NCBI GenBank assembly: GCA_002454505.1
Contig: DKJA01000133.1
Span: 1-64,000 of the forward strand
Source: Oxalobacteraceae bacterium UBA6704
Lineage (GTDB): Bacteria; Pseudomonadota; Gammaproteobacteria; Burkholderiales; Burkholderiaceae_D
Direction of reading: 5' to 3'
DNA length: 64,000 nt
Under the pieces are notes generated by a model. The model had not been told where the DNA came from, did no database searches, and saw only the letters and a program-made list of their open reading frames with translations. The first letter of the stretch is position 1. Each line of letters starts with the position of its first letter. Shown one piece after another: positions 1 to 7,931 of this stretch. Both the position numbers and the translations under genes were made by a program.

Positions 1-252
1 TTTAATCTCTGTTTAAAGTCCTTGCGGACTTGGTCGCTCTCAAGATACTGACGAAATCTCTTTGCAGAGATTGCGTTAAATATTACTTGCGAGCGTTTAA
101 TGCTATATTTTGAGCATCGGGACCGAAGTCCCGGGCACATTTCACATCAAACGCCCACACTTATCGATTGTCGATTGTTAAAGAATTCTTCGCTTTTCAG
201 CGCTGCTACGTTATTGACAAAGCGTTGTGTTTGTCAGCAGCAGAGAGATGAG
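1..252 (-). other. Leader of a ribosomal RNA operon (16S gene begins at or just left of base 1)
   Basis: Read on the minus strand, this stretch has the features of a betaproteobacterial 16S leader. A boxA-like antitermination site is followed by the conserved run GATAAGTGTGGGCGTTTGAT, small hairpins at 118-133 and 17-30, and an end reading ACAGAGATTAAA. Mature 16S rRNA in this group starts AAACTGAAGAGTTTGAT, so the last three bases here (1-3) may be its first three. No protein gene is credible in the region; short open frames there are chance. The 16S gene itself lies outside the window, so this is inference from the leader. Confidence 0.75.
175..185 (-). promoter_or_regulatory. boxA-like antitermination site of the rRNA leader
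   Basis: The minus strand reads TTCTTTAACAA, close to the NusB/NusE-binding boxA core (CTCTTTAACAA) of rRNA operons. It lies about 60-70 bases downstream of the predicted transcription start, the usual position. Confidence 0.65.
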
Positions 253-281
253 ATTATGCGGTGTTTCGTGCATCTCGTCAA
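253..281 (-). promoter_or_regulatory. Sigma-70 promoter of the rRNA operon
   Basis: On the minus strand TTGACG (276-281) and CATAAT (253-258) are separated by exactly 17 bases, with an A-rich stretch just upstream as in an UP element. The transcription start would fall near 245. It fires leftwards into the rRNA leader, divergent from the radical SAM gene. Confidence 0.75.
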
Positions 282-432
282 CCCCTTTTGTTTCACAGCA
301 TCTTCTGCCGTTTAACATCTCGCTGCGTCTGCATTACTGCGTTGTCCGCTGCGAGGGACAGAACTATATCGAAACCGCGGCAGTCGCGCAAGGGTAAAAT
401 GCGTGATTCTGCAATCGGCTTTCGCAATCTCC

Positions 433-1905
433 ATGACGATCCTCCTCTCGACCCTCAACGCCCGCTACACCCACGCCTCGCTGGGCCTGCGCTACCTGCT
501 CGCGAACATGGGCGAACTGCGGGACCAGACCCGCATCCAGGAGTTCGTCATCGGTGCGAAAACAACCGAGATGGTGGAACGCATCCTGGCGCACCAGCCG
601 AAGATCGTCGGCTTCGGTGTCTATATATGGAACGTCGAGGAGACAGCGAAGCTGGTGGCGACGCTGAAACGCGTGGCGCCCCACATCGTGATCATGCTGG
701 GGGGCCCGGAGGTCTCGCACGAGACCAACGAGCAGGCGATCGTCCAGCTGGCCGATTACGTGGTCACCGGCTGGGGCGACGTCACCTTCCCCAAGCTGTG
801 CAACGAGATCCTCCACGGCCCGAAGCCGCTGATGAAGGTGCATGGGGGCGTGCAGCCGCCGATGGCGGACATCGCGCTGCCCTACTCCCTATATAGTGAC
901 GAGGACCTGGCCCATCGCACGCTGTATGTCGAAGCGAGCCGCGGCTGCCCGTTCAAGTGCGAGTTCTGCCTGTCCGCGCTGGACAAGACGGCGTGGCCGT
1001 TCAATATCGACACCTTCCTCGCCGAGATGGAATCGCTGCATGCGCGCGGCGCCCGCCTGTTCAAGTTCGTCGACCGCACGTTCAACCTGAACATCAAGAC
1101 GAGCCTGAAGATCATGCAGTTCTTCCTCGACAAACTGGCGGCCCATCCCGACGACCCGGTGTACGCGCACTTCGAACTGGTGCCCGACCACCTGCCGGAT
1201 GCGTTGAAGGAAGGCATCGCCAAATTCCCGCCCGGCGCGCTGCAGTTCGAGATCGGCATCCAGAGCTTCAATCCAACGGTACAGGCGAACATCTCCCGCA
1301 AGCAGGATAACGACAAGGCCGCGGCCAATATCCGGTGGTTGTGCGAGCACTCGCACGTACACATGCACGTGGACCTGATCGCCGGCCTGCCCGGTGAAAC
1401 GGTGGACAGCTTTGCCGAAGGCTTCGACAAGCTGTGGGCGCTCGGTCCGCACGAGATCCAGTTCGGCATCCTGAAGCGGTTGCGCGGCACGCCGATCATC
1501 CGCCACACGCAGGAATTCGGCCTCGTGTTCGATCCGCATCCGCCATATACCATTCTGGCCAACCGCGACATCGACTTCCCGACCATGCAGCGGCTGGTGC
1601 GCTTCGCCCGTTACTGGGACCTCATCGCGAATTCCGGCCGCTTCACGCACGCCACGCCGGTGCTGCTGGGCGCACAACCGTTCGCAAATTTCATGGCGCT
1701 GTCGGACTGGCTGTACGCGAACACGGACGCCACCCACCGCATCGCACTGGACCGCCTCGCCACGCTGGTCGGCAAGTGGCTGCAGCTGCAGGGCGTGCCG
1801 GAAGTCCCGGCTCTGCTGGCCCGCGATGGTCATGGCGTGAAGCAGAAAGTCCAGGCACCAGGCGTCGCGGCGCCGCAGCGCCAGGCCCGCCACCTGGCCG
1901 CATAA
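433..1905 (+). CDS. B12-binding domain radical SAM protein (DUF4080-type)
   Basis: This 490-residue protein has an N-terminal cobalamin-binding-like domain (residues 1-140, with LGGPEVS near 89-95) followed by a radical SAM domain. The iron-sulfur motif is CPFKCEFC, with Cys172, Cys176 and Cys179 as cluster ligands. The family is widespread, and its members are thought to perform B12-dependent radical chemistry, but the substrate of this one is not evident. I chose the ATG at 433; a GTG ten codons upstream is in frame, but the family usually starts at a sequence like MTILLSTLNARY. It is monocistronic, with the rRNA promoter diverging upstream and the transporter operon starting 88 bases downstream. 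Family assignment is firm and function is open. Confidence 0.85.
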   Translation: MTILLSTLNARYTHASLGLRYLLANMGELRDQTRIQEFVIGAKTTEMVERILAHQPKIVGFGVYIWNVEETAKLVATLKRVAPHIVIMLGGPEVSHETNEQAIVQLADYVVTGWGDVTFPKLCNEILHGPKPLMKVHGGVQPPMADIALPYSLYSDEDLAHRTLYVEASRGCPFKCEFCLSALDKTAWPFNIDTFLAEMESLHARGARLFKFVDRTFNLNIKTSLKIMQFFLDKLAAHPDDPVYAHFELVPDHLPDALKEGIAKFPPGALQFEIGIQSFNPTVQANISRKQDNDKAAANIRWLCEHSHVHMHVDLIAGLPGETVDSFAEGFDKLWALGPHEIQFGILKRLRGTPIIRHTQEFGLVFDPHPPYTILANRDIDFPTMQRLVRFARYWDLIANSGRFTHATPVLLGAQPFANFMALSDWLYANTDATHRIALDRLATLVGKWLQLQGVPEVPALLARDGHGVKQKVQAPGVAAPQRQARHLAA

Positions 1906-1993
1906 GACCGCCGGCTGCGGCGTCGGACAGCTCCGACACACCGTTGAGTCGGCACCCGTGGCGAACGGAACAAAACTCACTTACACTGGCGAC

Positions 1994-3118
1994 ATGCCCA
2001 TTGCACAAGAGCCAACCTTAACCATTCAACCCGGCAGCGCGTCGGGGTCGAACGTGACCGCCGCAGGAACATGGCAGGTTCACGCACTGGCTCACCGCAA
2101 GGTAATGAAGACCATCACGGCGCAACTGAAGGACGCACCGGCCGATGGGCAATGGGATCTCAGCGCGATCGACAGCATGGACCATCTCGGCGCGCAGCTG
2201 CTGTGGCAGGCCTGGGACTACCAGCGTCCCGCATCGCTGAAGCTGGCGCCGGGCCAGGAGGAATTCTTCAAGCGCCTGGAGACGACCGGCAAGCTGGAAT
2301 TGCCCCGCCACCGCAGCCACGCGATGAACTGGATCGCCACGCTGGGCGGCGGCATGCTGCACTTCCTCGAACATCTGCAGGGCTTCGTGCAGCTGATCGG
2401 CCAGGTGGTGCAGGACCTGTGGCACTTCGCGCGCGCACCGCACCGCGGCCCGTGGAAGGAGATCTCCGCGAACATCTTCCACGCCGGCTTCCAGGCGCTG
2501 GGCATCACGGCGCTGGTCGGCTTCCTGATCGGCGTGGTGCTGTCCTACCTGTCGGCGCAGCAGCTGCGCAACTTCGGTGGCGACATCTACCTGGTCAACC
2601 TGCTCGGCATGAGCATCATCCGCGAACTGGGGCCGCTGCTGGCAGCCATCCTCGTCGCCGGCCGTTCCGGTTCGTCGATCACTGCGCAGCTGGGCGTAAT
2701 GCGGGTCACCGAGGAACTCGATGCGATGCTCGTGATGGGCATCTCGCACGGCTTCCGGCTGGTGATGCCAAAGGTGCTTGCGCTGGCCATCTCGATGCCG
2801 CTGCTGGTCATCTGGACCGATGCGATGGCGCTGATCGGCGGCATGGTGTCGGCCAAGATGGAACTGAACCTGTCGGCGCGCTACTTCATCCAGAAGCTGC
2901 CGGACGCGGTGCCGCTGGCGAACTACATGATCGGCCTGGGCAAAGGCGCCGTGTTCGGCATGCTGATCGCGCTCGTGTCGTGCCACTTCGGCCTGCGCAT
3001 CCAGCCGAATACGGAAAGCCTTGGCCGCGGCACCACCACGTCGGTGGTCACCGCGATCACGGTGGTGATCCTGGCCGACGCGGTGTTCGCGATCGTCTTC
3101 AACGGCGTGGGGTTCTGA
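1994..3118 (+). CDS. MlaE-family ABC transporter permease with N-terminal STAS domain
   Basis: This 374-residue protein combines an N-terminal STAS-like domain (about residues 15-100) with an MlaE/YrbE permease (about 125-374). The permease has the characteristic segment NLLGMSIIRELGPLLAAILVAGRSG and a downstream EELDAMLVMG loop. MlaE permeases pair with MlaF ATPases and MCE proteins to move phospholipids or other lipids between inner and outer membranes. In E. coli the STAS partner is a separate protein (MlaB); here it is fused to the permease. The start is ATG 1994. The TGA overlaps the next gene's ATG by one base, so translation is probably coupled to the ATPase. Confidence 0.88.
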   Translation: MPIAQEPTLTIQPGSASGSNVTAAGTWQVHALAHRKVMKTITAQLKDAPADGQWDLSAIDSMDHLGAQLLWQAWDYQRPASLKLAPGQEEFFKRLETTGKLELPRHRSHAMNWIATLGGGMLHFLEHLQGFVQLIGQVVQDLWHFARAPHRGPWKEISANIFHAGFQALGITALVGFLIGVVLSYLSAQQLRNFGGDIYLVNLLGMSIIRELGPLLAAILVAGRSGSSITAQLGVMRVTEELDAMLVMGISHGFRLVMPKVLALAISMPLLVIWTDAMALIGGMVSAKMELNLSARYFIQKLPDAVPLANYMIGLGKGAVFGMLIALVSCHFGLRIQPNTESLGRGTTTSVVTAITVVILADAVFAIVFNGVGF

Positions 3119-3972
3119 TGAGCGACGAATTGCACCACGACGCCCCGCACCCGGAAGACGAAGCGCCCAGCTGCAGCGAAACGCCGGGCGAGCTGACGCT
3201 CGATGGCAGCGTGCCCGTCGTCGAGATCACCAACCTGCAGACGAAGTTCGGCAAGACCGTCATCCACAATGAGCTGGACCTGACCATCGAACAGGGCGAG
3301 ATCATGTCGATCGTCGGCGGTTCGGGCACCGGCAAGACGGTGCTGCTGCGGCAGATGCTGGGCCTGGAACGTCCTTCAAAGGGATGCGTCCGCATCTTCG
3401 GGGAGGACATCACGCAGGCCAAGCCCGCCCAGCTGCAGCTGCTGCGCAATCACTGGGGCATGCTGTTCCAGGAAGGCGCGCTGTATTCGGCCTTGACGGT
3501 GTTCGAAAACGTCGCCCAGCCGATGCGCGAGCTGCGCGTGCTGCCCGATGCGCTGGTGCGCGATGCCGTGCTGCTGAAAATGAATATGGTGGGCCTCGGC
3601 CCGGAGCATGCGAACAAGATGCCTTCCGACCTGTCCGGCGGCATGGTCAAGCGGGTGGCGCTGGCGCGCGCGCTGGCACTGGAACCGAAGCTGCTGTTCC
3701 TCGACGAGCCCACGGCGGGCCTCGACCCGGACCGCTCGGAAAGCTTTGTTTCGCTGATCAAGTCGCTGCACCGCGAGCTGGGGCTGACGGTTGTCATGGT
3801 GACGCACGACCTGGACACGCTGTTCGCGCTGTCGACCCGCATCGCCGTGCTGGCGGAAAAGCACGTGATCGCGGTGGGGCCGACGAAGGACGTGATCGCC
3901 GTGAAGCACCCGTTTATCAAGGAATTCTTCCTGGGCGACCGCGGCAAGCGGGCACTCGAAGCACTCGAATAG
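3118..3972 (+). CDS. MlaF-like ABC transporter ATPase
   Basis: The 284-residue ATP-binding subunit of the lipid transporter. It has Walker A GGSGTGKT (67-74), the ABC signature LSGGM (172-176), Walker B LLFLDEP (192-198) and the H-loop histidine at 230 (VTHD). About 30 residues precede the ABC domain, a slightly longer lead than usual. It overlaps the permease stop by one base (TGATG), which fixes the start. It should dimerise on the cytoplasmic face of the permease and power lipid movement. Family certain; direction of transport not readable from sequence. Confidence 0.9.
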   Translation: MSDELHHDAPHPEDEAPSCSETPGELTLDGSVPVVEITNLQTKFGKTVIHNELDLTIEQGEIMSIVGGSGTGKTVLLRQMLGLERPSKGCVRIFGEDITQAKPAQLQLLRNHWGMLFQEGALYSALTVFENVAQPMRELRVLPDALVRDAVLLKMNMVGLGPEHANKMPSDLSGGMVKRVALARALALEPKLLFLDEPTAGLDPDRSESFVSLIKSLHRELGLTVVMVTHDLDTLFALSTRIAVLAEKHVIAVGPTKDVIAVKHPFIKEFFLGDRGKRALEALE

Positions 3973-3995
3973 CAGAATCCGAATCAGGAGCACCT

Positions 3996-4934
3996 ATGGA
4001 AAACCGATCGCACGCCTTCATGACCGGCATCTTCACCATCGTACTGCTGGTGGCTGCCGTTTTGTTCGGCATCTGGTTCAACCGCGACCGCGTGGAATAC
4101 GACCCGTACCTGCTGGCCACCACGCTGGCGGTGCCCGGCCTGAATCCGCAGGCGGCGGTGCGCTACCGCGGCCTCGAAGTGGGCAAGGTGGACGGCATCG
4201 ACTTCGATCCGAACCGGGCCGGCCAGATCCTCGTCCACCTGAGCATCGATCCGGCCACGCCGGTCACGAAGACCACCTTTGCCACGCTGGGCTACCAGGG
4301 CGTGACGGGCATCGCCTACATCCAGCTGGACGACGAACAGGTCGGCTCGCCGCGGCTGGCGACGGACGACGGCAACCCGGCCCGGATCCCGCTGCGTCCC
4401 GGCCTGCTCGACCAGCTGGAAAAGCGCGGCCAGGCGATCCTGGAGAAAGCGGAAGACGTCACGACCAAGCTGAACGATCTGCTCAGCGACGACAACCGCA
4501 AGACGATCCTCGCCGCGTTCTCGGATGTCAGCGCCACCGCCAACGAATACCGGTCGCTGCCGAAGCAGCTGGGACCGACGATCGACAAGCTGCCCGGCCT
4601 CGTCGACCGCGCCGACAGCGCGATCACCTCCGTCAACGCACTGGCGCAGGACGTGACGCGGCTGTCGCAAAGCCTGCAAGGCCCGGATGGCGCGCTGACC
4701 CGCCTGACCGGCTCGGTGGACCGCGCCGCCACGTCGGTGGAATCGGTGGCCACCGGCGCCGAACTCGATACGCTGCCGAGCATCACCGCGCTGACGGACG
4801 AAACCCGCTCGTCGATGCGCGCCGTGCGCCGCACGATGAATACCCTGAACGACCGCCCGCAAAGCATCCTGTTCGGCGCACCGGCCCCCACGCCGGGGCC
4901 CGGCGAACCCGGCTTCGCGGCGCCGACCAAATAA
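3996..4934 (+). CDS. MCE (MlaD-family) lipid-binding protein
   Basis: This 312-residue protein has one N-terminal transmembrane helix (about 10-29), an MCE/MlaD domain (about 40-120, with the typical VRYRGLEVGKVDGI segment) and a long helical C-terminal part (about 150-290) ending in a Pro/Gly/Ala tail. MCE domains form hexameric rings in the periplasm and carry lipids for the permease. It is much longer than E. coli MlaD and closer to the PqiB/YebT-like single-MCE proteins with long helices. The start ATG 3996 follows AGGAG five bases upstream. It lies 23 bases after the ATPase, in the same operon. Confidence 0.88.
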   Translation: MENRSHAFMTGIFTIVLLVAAVLFGIWFNRDRVEYDPYLLATTLAVPGLNPQAAVRYRGLEVGKVDGIDFDPNRAGQILVHLSIDPATPVTKTTFATLGYQGVTGIAYIQLDDEQVGSPRLATDDGNPARIPLRPGLLDQLEKRGQAILEKAEDVTTKLNDLLSDDNRKTILAAFSDVSATANEYRSLPKQLGPTIDKLPGLVDRADSAITSVNALAQDVTRLSQSLQGPDGALTRLTGSVDRAATSVESVATGAELDTLPSITALTDETRSSMRAVRRTMNTLNDRPQSILFGAPAPTPGPGEPGFAAPTK

Positions 4935-4943
4935 GGATTGCCC

Positions 4944-5576
4944 ATGATCGCCATCATCACGGAACACCATCGCGCGCTGGCCGCCATGCTGCTGGGCGCC
5001 GCCCTCGCCGGCTGCGCCACCGGCAAGGGCCCCGCCAATGCCGTCTACGACTTCGGGCCGACCATTTCGCCGCAAGGTGCGCAGCCGCCCGCACCGGCCG
5101 CCGCTGCCACGTTCCCGGCCCTCGTCGTCGCCGACGTGACGGGGCCGGCAGTGCTGGACAACCAGCGCATGTACTACCGCCTGCTGTACTCGGATGCCCA
5201 GCAGTCGCGTCCCTACGCCTACAACCAGTGGAGCGCCACGCCGCTGCAGCTGCTGTCGCAGCGGCTGAAGGCACGCATTGCACAGGGCGGCGTCAAGGTG
5301 CTGTCCACCACCGATGCCAGCGGCGGCACGCCGCTGCTGCGGCTCGAGGCGGACGAATTCACGCAGAACTTCGCCAGCGCCGCCGACAGCAGCGCCGTCG
5401 TCTCCTTGCGGGCCTCGGTGTTCCGCAGCCACCGCCTCGTAGACCAGCGCACGTTTACACGCACGGTTCCCGCGCAGACGGCCGATGCCCCGGGCGGTGC
5501 CCGCGCGCTGGCCGACGCTTCGGACGCCATCGCCGCCGACATTCTCGGCTGGCTGGCGGCGCTGCCGGGCAACTAG
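4944..5576 (+). CDS. ABC-type transport auxiliary lipoprotein (ABC_trans_aux/PqiC-like)
   Basis: A 210-residue lipoprotein with lipobox LAGC (Cys24), followed by a domain matching the ABC-transport auxiliary component found with MCE operons, including the segment DNQRMYYRLLYSD and a C-terminal amphipathic helix. By analogy with PqiC it would sit on the inner leaflet of the outer membrane as the docking partner of the MCE protein. The gene starts 9 bases after the MCE gene; ATG 4944 is preferred to an in-frame TTG two codons earlier. Confidence 0.82.
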   Translation: MIAIITEHHRALAAMLLGAALAGCATGKGPANAVYDFGPTISPQGAQPPAPAAAATFPALVVADVTGPAVLDNQRMYYRLLYSDAQQSRPYAYNQWSATPLQLLSQRLKARIAQGGVKVLSTTDASGGTPLLRLEADEFTQNFASAADSSAVVSLRASVFRSHRLVDQRTFTRTVPAQTADAPGGARALADASDAIAADILGWLAALPGN

Positions 5577-5577
5577 C

Positions 5578-6780
5578 ATGACGCAGGACGATCAAGCCGG
5601 CGCGCCTGCCCCGGCGCCCGTCCCGGAGCCGGCACCGGCTGCAGTGCAGCCGCTGGCGCCTCAGCTGGTCCGGACGCAGCGCGGCTCGCCCGTCGCCCGT
5701 GCCAGCCTGCTGGCCTATCTGCTGCTAATCGTCTATGCCAGCTGGTTCCCGTTCACGGGCTGGCACAACCAGGGCCTGTCGCCGTTCATCTTCCTGCAGC
5801 ATACGGCGATGCCCCGCTACTGGACGATGTTCGACGCGGCGATCAACGTCATCGGCTACATCCCCTTCGGCATGCTGGTCACGTATGCGCTGCACCCGCG
5901 CATCCGCGGCTTCTGGGCCTTCCTGCTGGCCGCGCTGGCCGGCGCGCTGGTGTCCGGCACGATGGAGGCGGTGCAGACCTTCCTGCCCAGCCGCGTGTCG
6001 AACAACCTGGACTTCTATACCAACACGGCCGGCTGCACGCTGGGTGGCCTGATCGGCGTGCTGTCGGCCCGCAAGCTGCTCGACACCAGCCACCTGTACC
6101 GCTTGCGCCAGCGCTGGTTCGCGCAGCACGCCAGCCAGGGCCTCGTGCTGGTGGCCCTGTGGCCGCTGGCGCAGATCTATCCCAGCTCCTTCCTGTTCGG
6201 CCAGGGCCAGCTGCTGCCGCTGCTGTCCGAATGGCTGAGCGACCTGCTGGAGATGGACATCGACCTGCTGTCGCTGGTGCGGCCCGATCCCGAGCTCACC
6301 GTCGAGCAGTACTGGCTGTCCGAGACGATGGTGACGGCCTGCGGCATGGTGGGCGCGTCGCTGACCTTACTGTGCCTGATGCGGCGGCCCGCGCCGCGCC
6401 TGCTGCTGGCGGCTGCCCTGCTGGCGGGCGCCGTGCTGACGAAGGCGCTGGCGTCCGCCCTGCTGTTCGCGCCCGAGAATGCGCTGGTGTGGATCACGCC
6501 CGGCGCGCAGGGTGGCTTCCTGATCGGCGGGATCATGGTGGCCGGCCTGGCGTTCGCGCCGCATGCCGCGCAGCGCCGGCTGGCCATCGTCACCATCCTG
6601 CTGTCGCTGCTCGTCGTGAACAGTACCCCGGTCAACCCGTATTTCAGCGCGACGATGCAGACCTGGGTACAGGGCAAGTTCCTGAACTTCAACGGCGCGG
6701 CGCAGTTCCTGTCGCTGCTGTGGCCCCTGTGCGCGCTGTGGTTCCTCTGGCTGCCGTCCCACAAACTCAATAAGCCGTAA
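5578..6780 (+). CDS. VanZ-family membrane protein
   Basis: A 400-residue polytopic membrane protein with a Pro/Ala-rich cytoplasmic N-terminus (1-40) and about nine hydrophobic segments. Its first half carries VanZ-family features (LIVYASWFPFTGW near 45-57; NVIGYIPFGMLV; LDFYTNTAGCTLGGLIGV). VanZ proteins are often linked to teicoplanin resistance in name only; in Gram-negatives the role is unknown. It is separated by a single base from the lipoprotein and so is co-transcribed with the lipid transporter, which hints at a cell-envelope role. The C-terminal half has no domain I can name. Confidence 0.8.
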   Translation: MTQDDQAGAPAPAPVPEPAPAAVQPLAPQLVRTQRGSPVARASLLAYLLLIVYASWFPFTGWHNQGLSPFIFLQHTAMPRYWTMFDAAINVIGYIPFGMLVTYALHPRIRGFWAFLLAALAGALVSGTMEAVQTFLPSRVSNNLDFYTNTAGCTLGGLIGVLSARKLLDTSHLYRLRQRWFAQHASQGLVLVALWPLAQIYPSSFLFGQGQLLPLLSEWLSDLLEMDIDLLSLVRPDPELTVEQYWLSETMVTACGMVGASLTLLCLMRRPAPRLLLAAALLAGAVLTKALASALLFAPENALVWITPGAQGGFLIGGIMVAGLAFAPHAAQRRLAIVTILLSLLVVNSTPVNPYFSATMQTWVQGKFLNFNGAAQFLSLLWPLCALWFLWLPSHKLNKP

Positions 6781-6843
6781 GCAAGCCGTGACGGCGGGCA
6801 TTCGCAGGTATCATTACGGCTGCATCAGATCAAGAGGCCAAGC

Positions 6844-7164
6844 ATGAGCGACACCCCCTATTTCAAGCATCACGTGTTCTTCTGCATGAACGCACGTGAA
6901 GACGGCCGCGAAAGCTGCGGCCCGCGCGGCGCCGAGCAGGCGCAGAAACACGCGAAGAAACGCTGCAAGCAGCTCGACATCAACGGCGCCGGCGGCGTGC
7001 GCGTCAACCAGGCCGGGTGCCTGGACCGGTGCGAACACGGCCCGGTGGCCGTTGTGTACCCGGAAGGCATCTGGTACACCTACGTGGACAACTCCGACAT
7101 CGACGAAATCATCGACAGCCACCTGGTGGGCGGCCAACCGGTGGAAAGGCTGAAGATCAAGTAA
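6844..7164 (+). CDS. Thioredoxin-like [2Fe-2S] ferredoxin
   Basis: A 106-residue protein with the four cysteines of thioredoxin-fold ferredoxins: Cys14, Cys25, Cys59 and Cys63, in the order C-x10-C-x33-C-x3-C, ending in the GCLDRCEHGP loop. It is a soluble electron carrier whose partners are not evident. Its TAA overlaps the ATG of the following hydrolase gene, so the two are translated as a pair, which is a common arrangement in Burkholderiales. Confidence 0.85.
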   Translation: MSDTPYFKHHVFFCMNAREDGRESCGPRGAEQAQKHAKKRCKQLDINGAGGVRVNQAGCLDRCEHGPVAVVYPEGIWYTYVDNSDIDEIIDSHLVGGQPVERLKIK

Positions 7165-7829
7165 TGATGAACAAGAATACCAAGCACTTCACGATGCAGG
7201 GCAATGCGGGCCTGATGGAAGGCCTGATCGACCTGCCGCTCGACGGCAGGAAGCCGCGCGGCCTGGCGCTCGTCGCCCACCCGCACCCGCTGTACGGCGG
7301 CACGATGGAGAACAAGGTCGCGCAGACGCTGGCGCGCACCTTCGTGGCGCTGGACTACGTGGTCGCCCGCATCAACTTCCGCGGCGTCGGCCAGTCCGAG
7401 GGCGTGCACGACCGCGGCCACGGCGAGACGGACGACATGGAGCTGCTGTACCGCCACATGGTCGAACAGTACCCGGAGCTGCCGGTGGCGCTGGCCGGCT
7501 TCTCGTTCGGCACCTATGTGCAGTCGCACCTGGCGCAGCGCCTGGCTGCTGCCGGCACGCCGGTCGAAGGCCTCGTGCTGGTCGGCGCGGCCGCCGGCAA
7601 GTGGGAGATGGCGGACATCCCCGCCAACACGATCCTGATCCACGGCGAGAACGACGATACGATCCCCGTGCAGGCCGTGTACGACTGGGCCCGCCCGCAG
7701 GACATCCCGGTGCTGGTGATTCCCGGCGCGGATCACTTCTTCCACCGCAAACTGAATCACATCAAGAGCTGGGTCGTCGCGCTGTGGCTGGGCCGCGCCC
7801 AGCAAAAGGACGACGCAGAGGAGGCGTGA
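7164..7829 (+). CDS. Alpha/beta hydrolase (COG2945-type)
   Basis: A 221-residue cytoplasmic alpha/beta hydrolase. It has an oxyanion-hole region AHPHPLYGGTMENK (39-51), the NFRGVGQSEG motif, nucleophile elbow GFSFG (Ser114), and a C-terminal acid and histidine in DDTIP and DHFFHRK. The natural substrate of this small family is unknown. The start ATG 7164 overlaps the ferredoxin stop; a second ATG follows immediately. Its 3' end is followed by the candidate promoter of the carboxypeptidase gene. Confidence 0.85.
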   Translation: MMNKNTKHFTMQGNAGLMEGLIDLPLDGRKPRGLALVAHPHPLYGGTMENKVAQTLARTFVALDYVVARINFRGVGQSEGVHDRGHGETDDMELLYRHMVEQYPELPVALAGFSFGTYVQSHLAQRLAAAGTPVEGLVLVGAAAGKWEMADIPANTILIHGENDDTIPVQAVYDWARPQDIPVLVIPGADHFFHRKLNHIKSWVVALWLGRAQQKDDAEEA

Positions 7830-7840
7830 ACGCCTATAAT
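7812..7840 (+). promoter_or_regulatory. Candidate promoter for the D,D-carboxypeptidase gene
   Basis: A perfect TATAAT lies at 7835-7840, about 92 bases before the start codon. The hexamer 17 bases upstream (GACGCA, 7812-7817) is a poor -35, so the -10 carries the prediction. Confidence 0.35.
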
Positions 7841-7931
7841 GTCCGGGCCGTCGCGGCAGCTGTCCGCGTGCGGCCCGCGCATTAGCCTTGCATCCGTCTG
7901 AAACTCCGCTCCATTTTAAGATTCCAGATCC

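Noticed and set aside
100..896. Small open frames at the left edge
   Set aside because: They overlap the rRNA leader and promoter or the radical SAM gene out of frame, and have no ribosome site or known motif.
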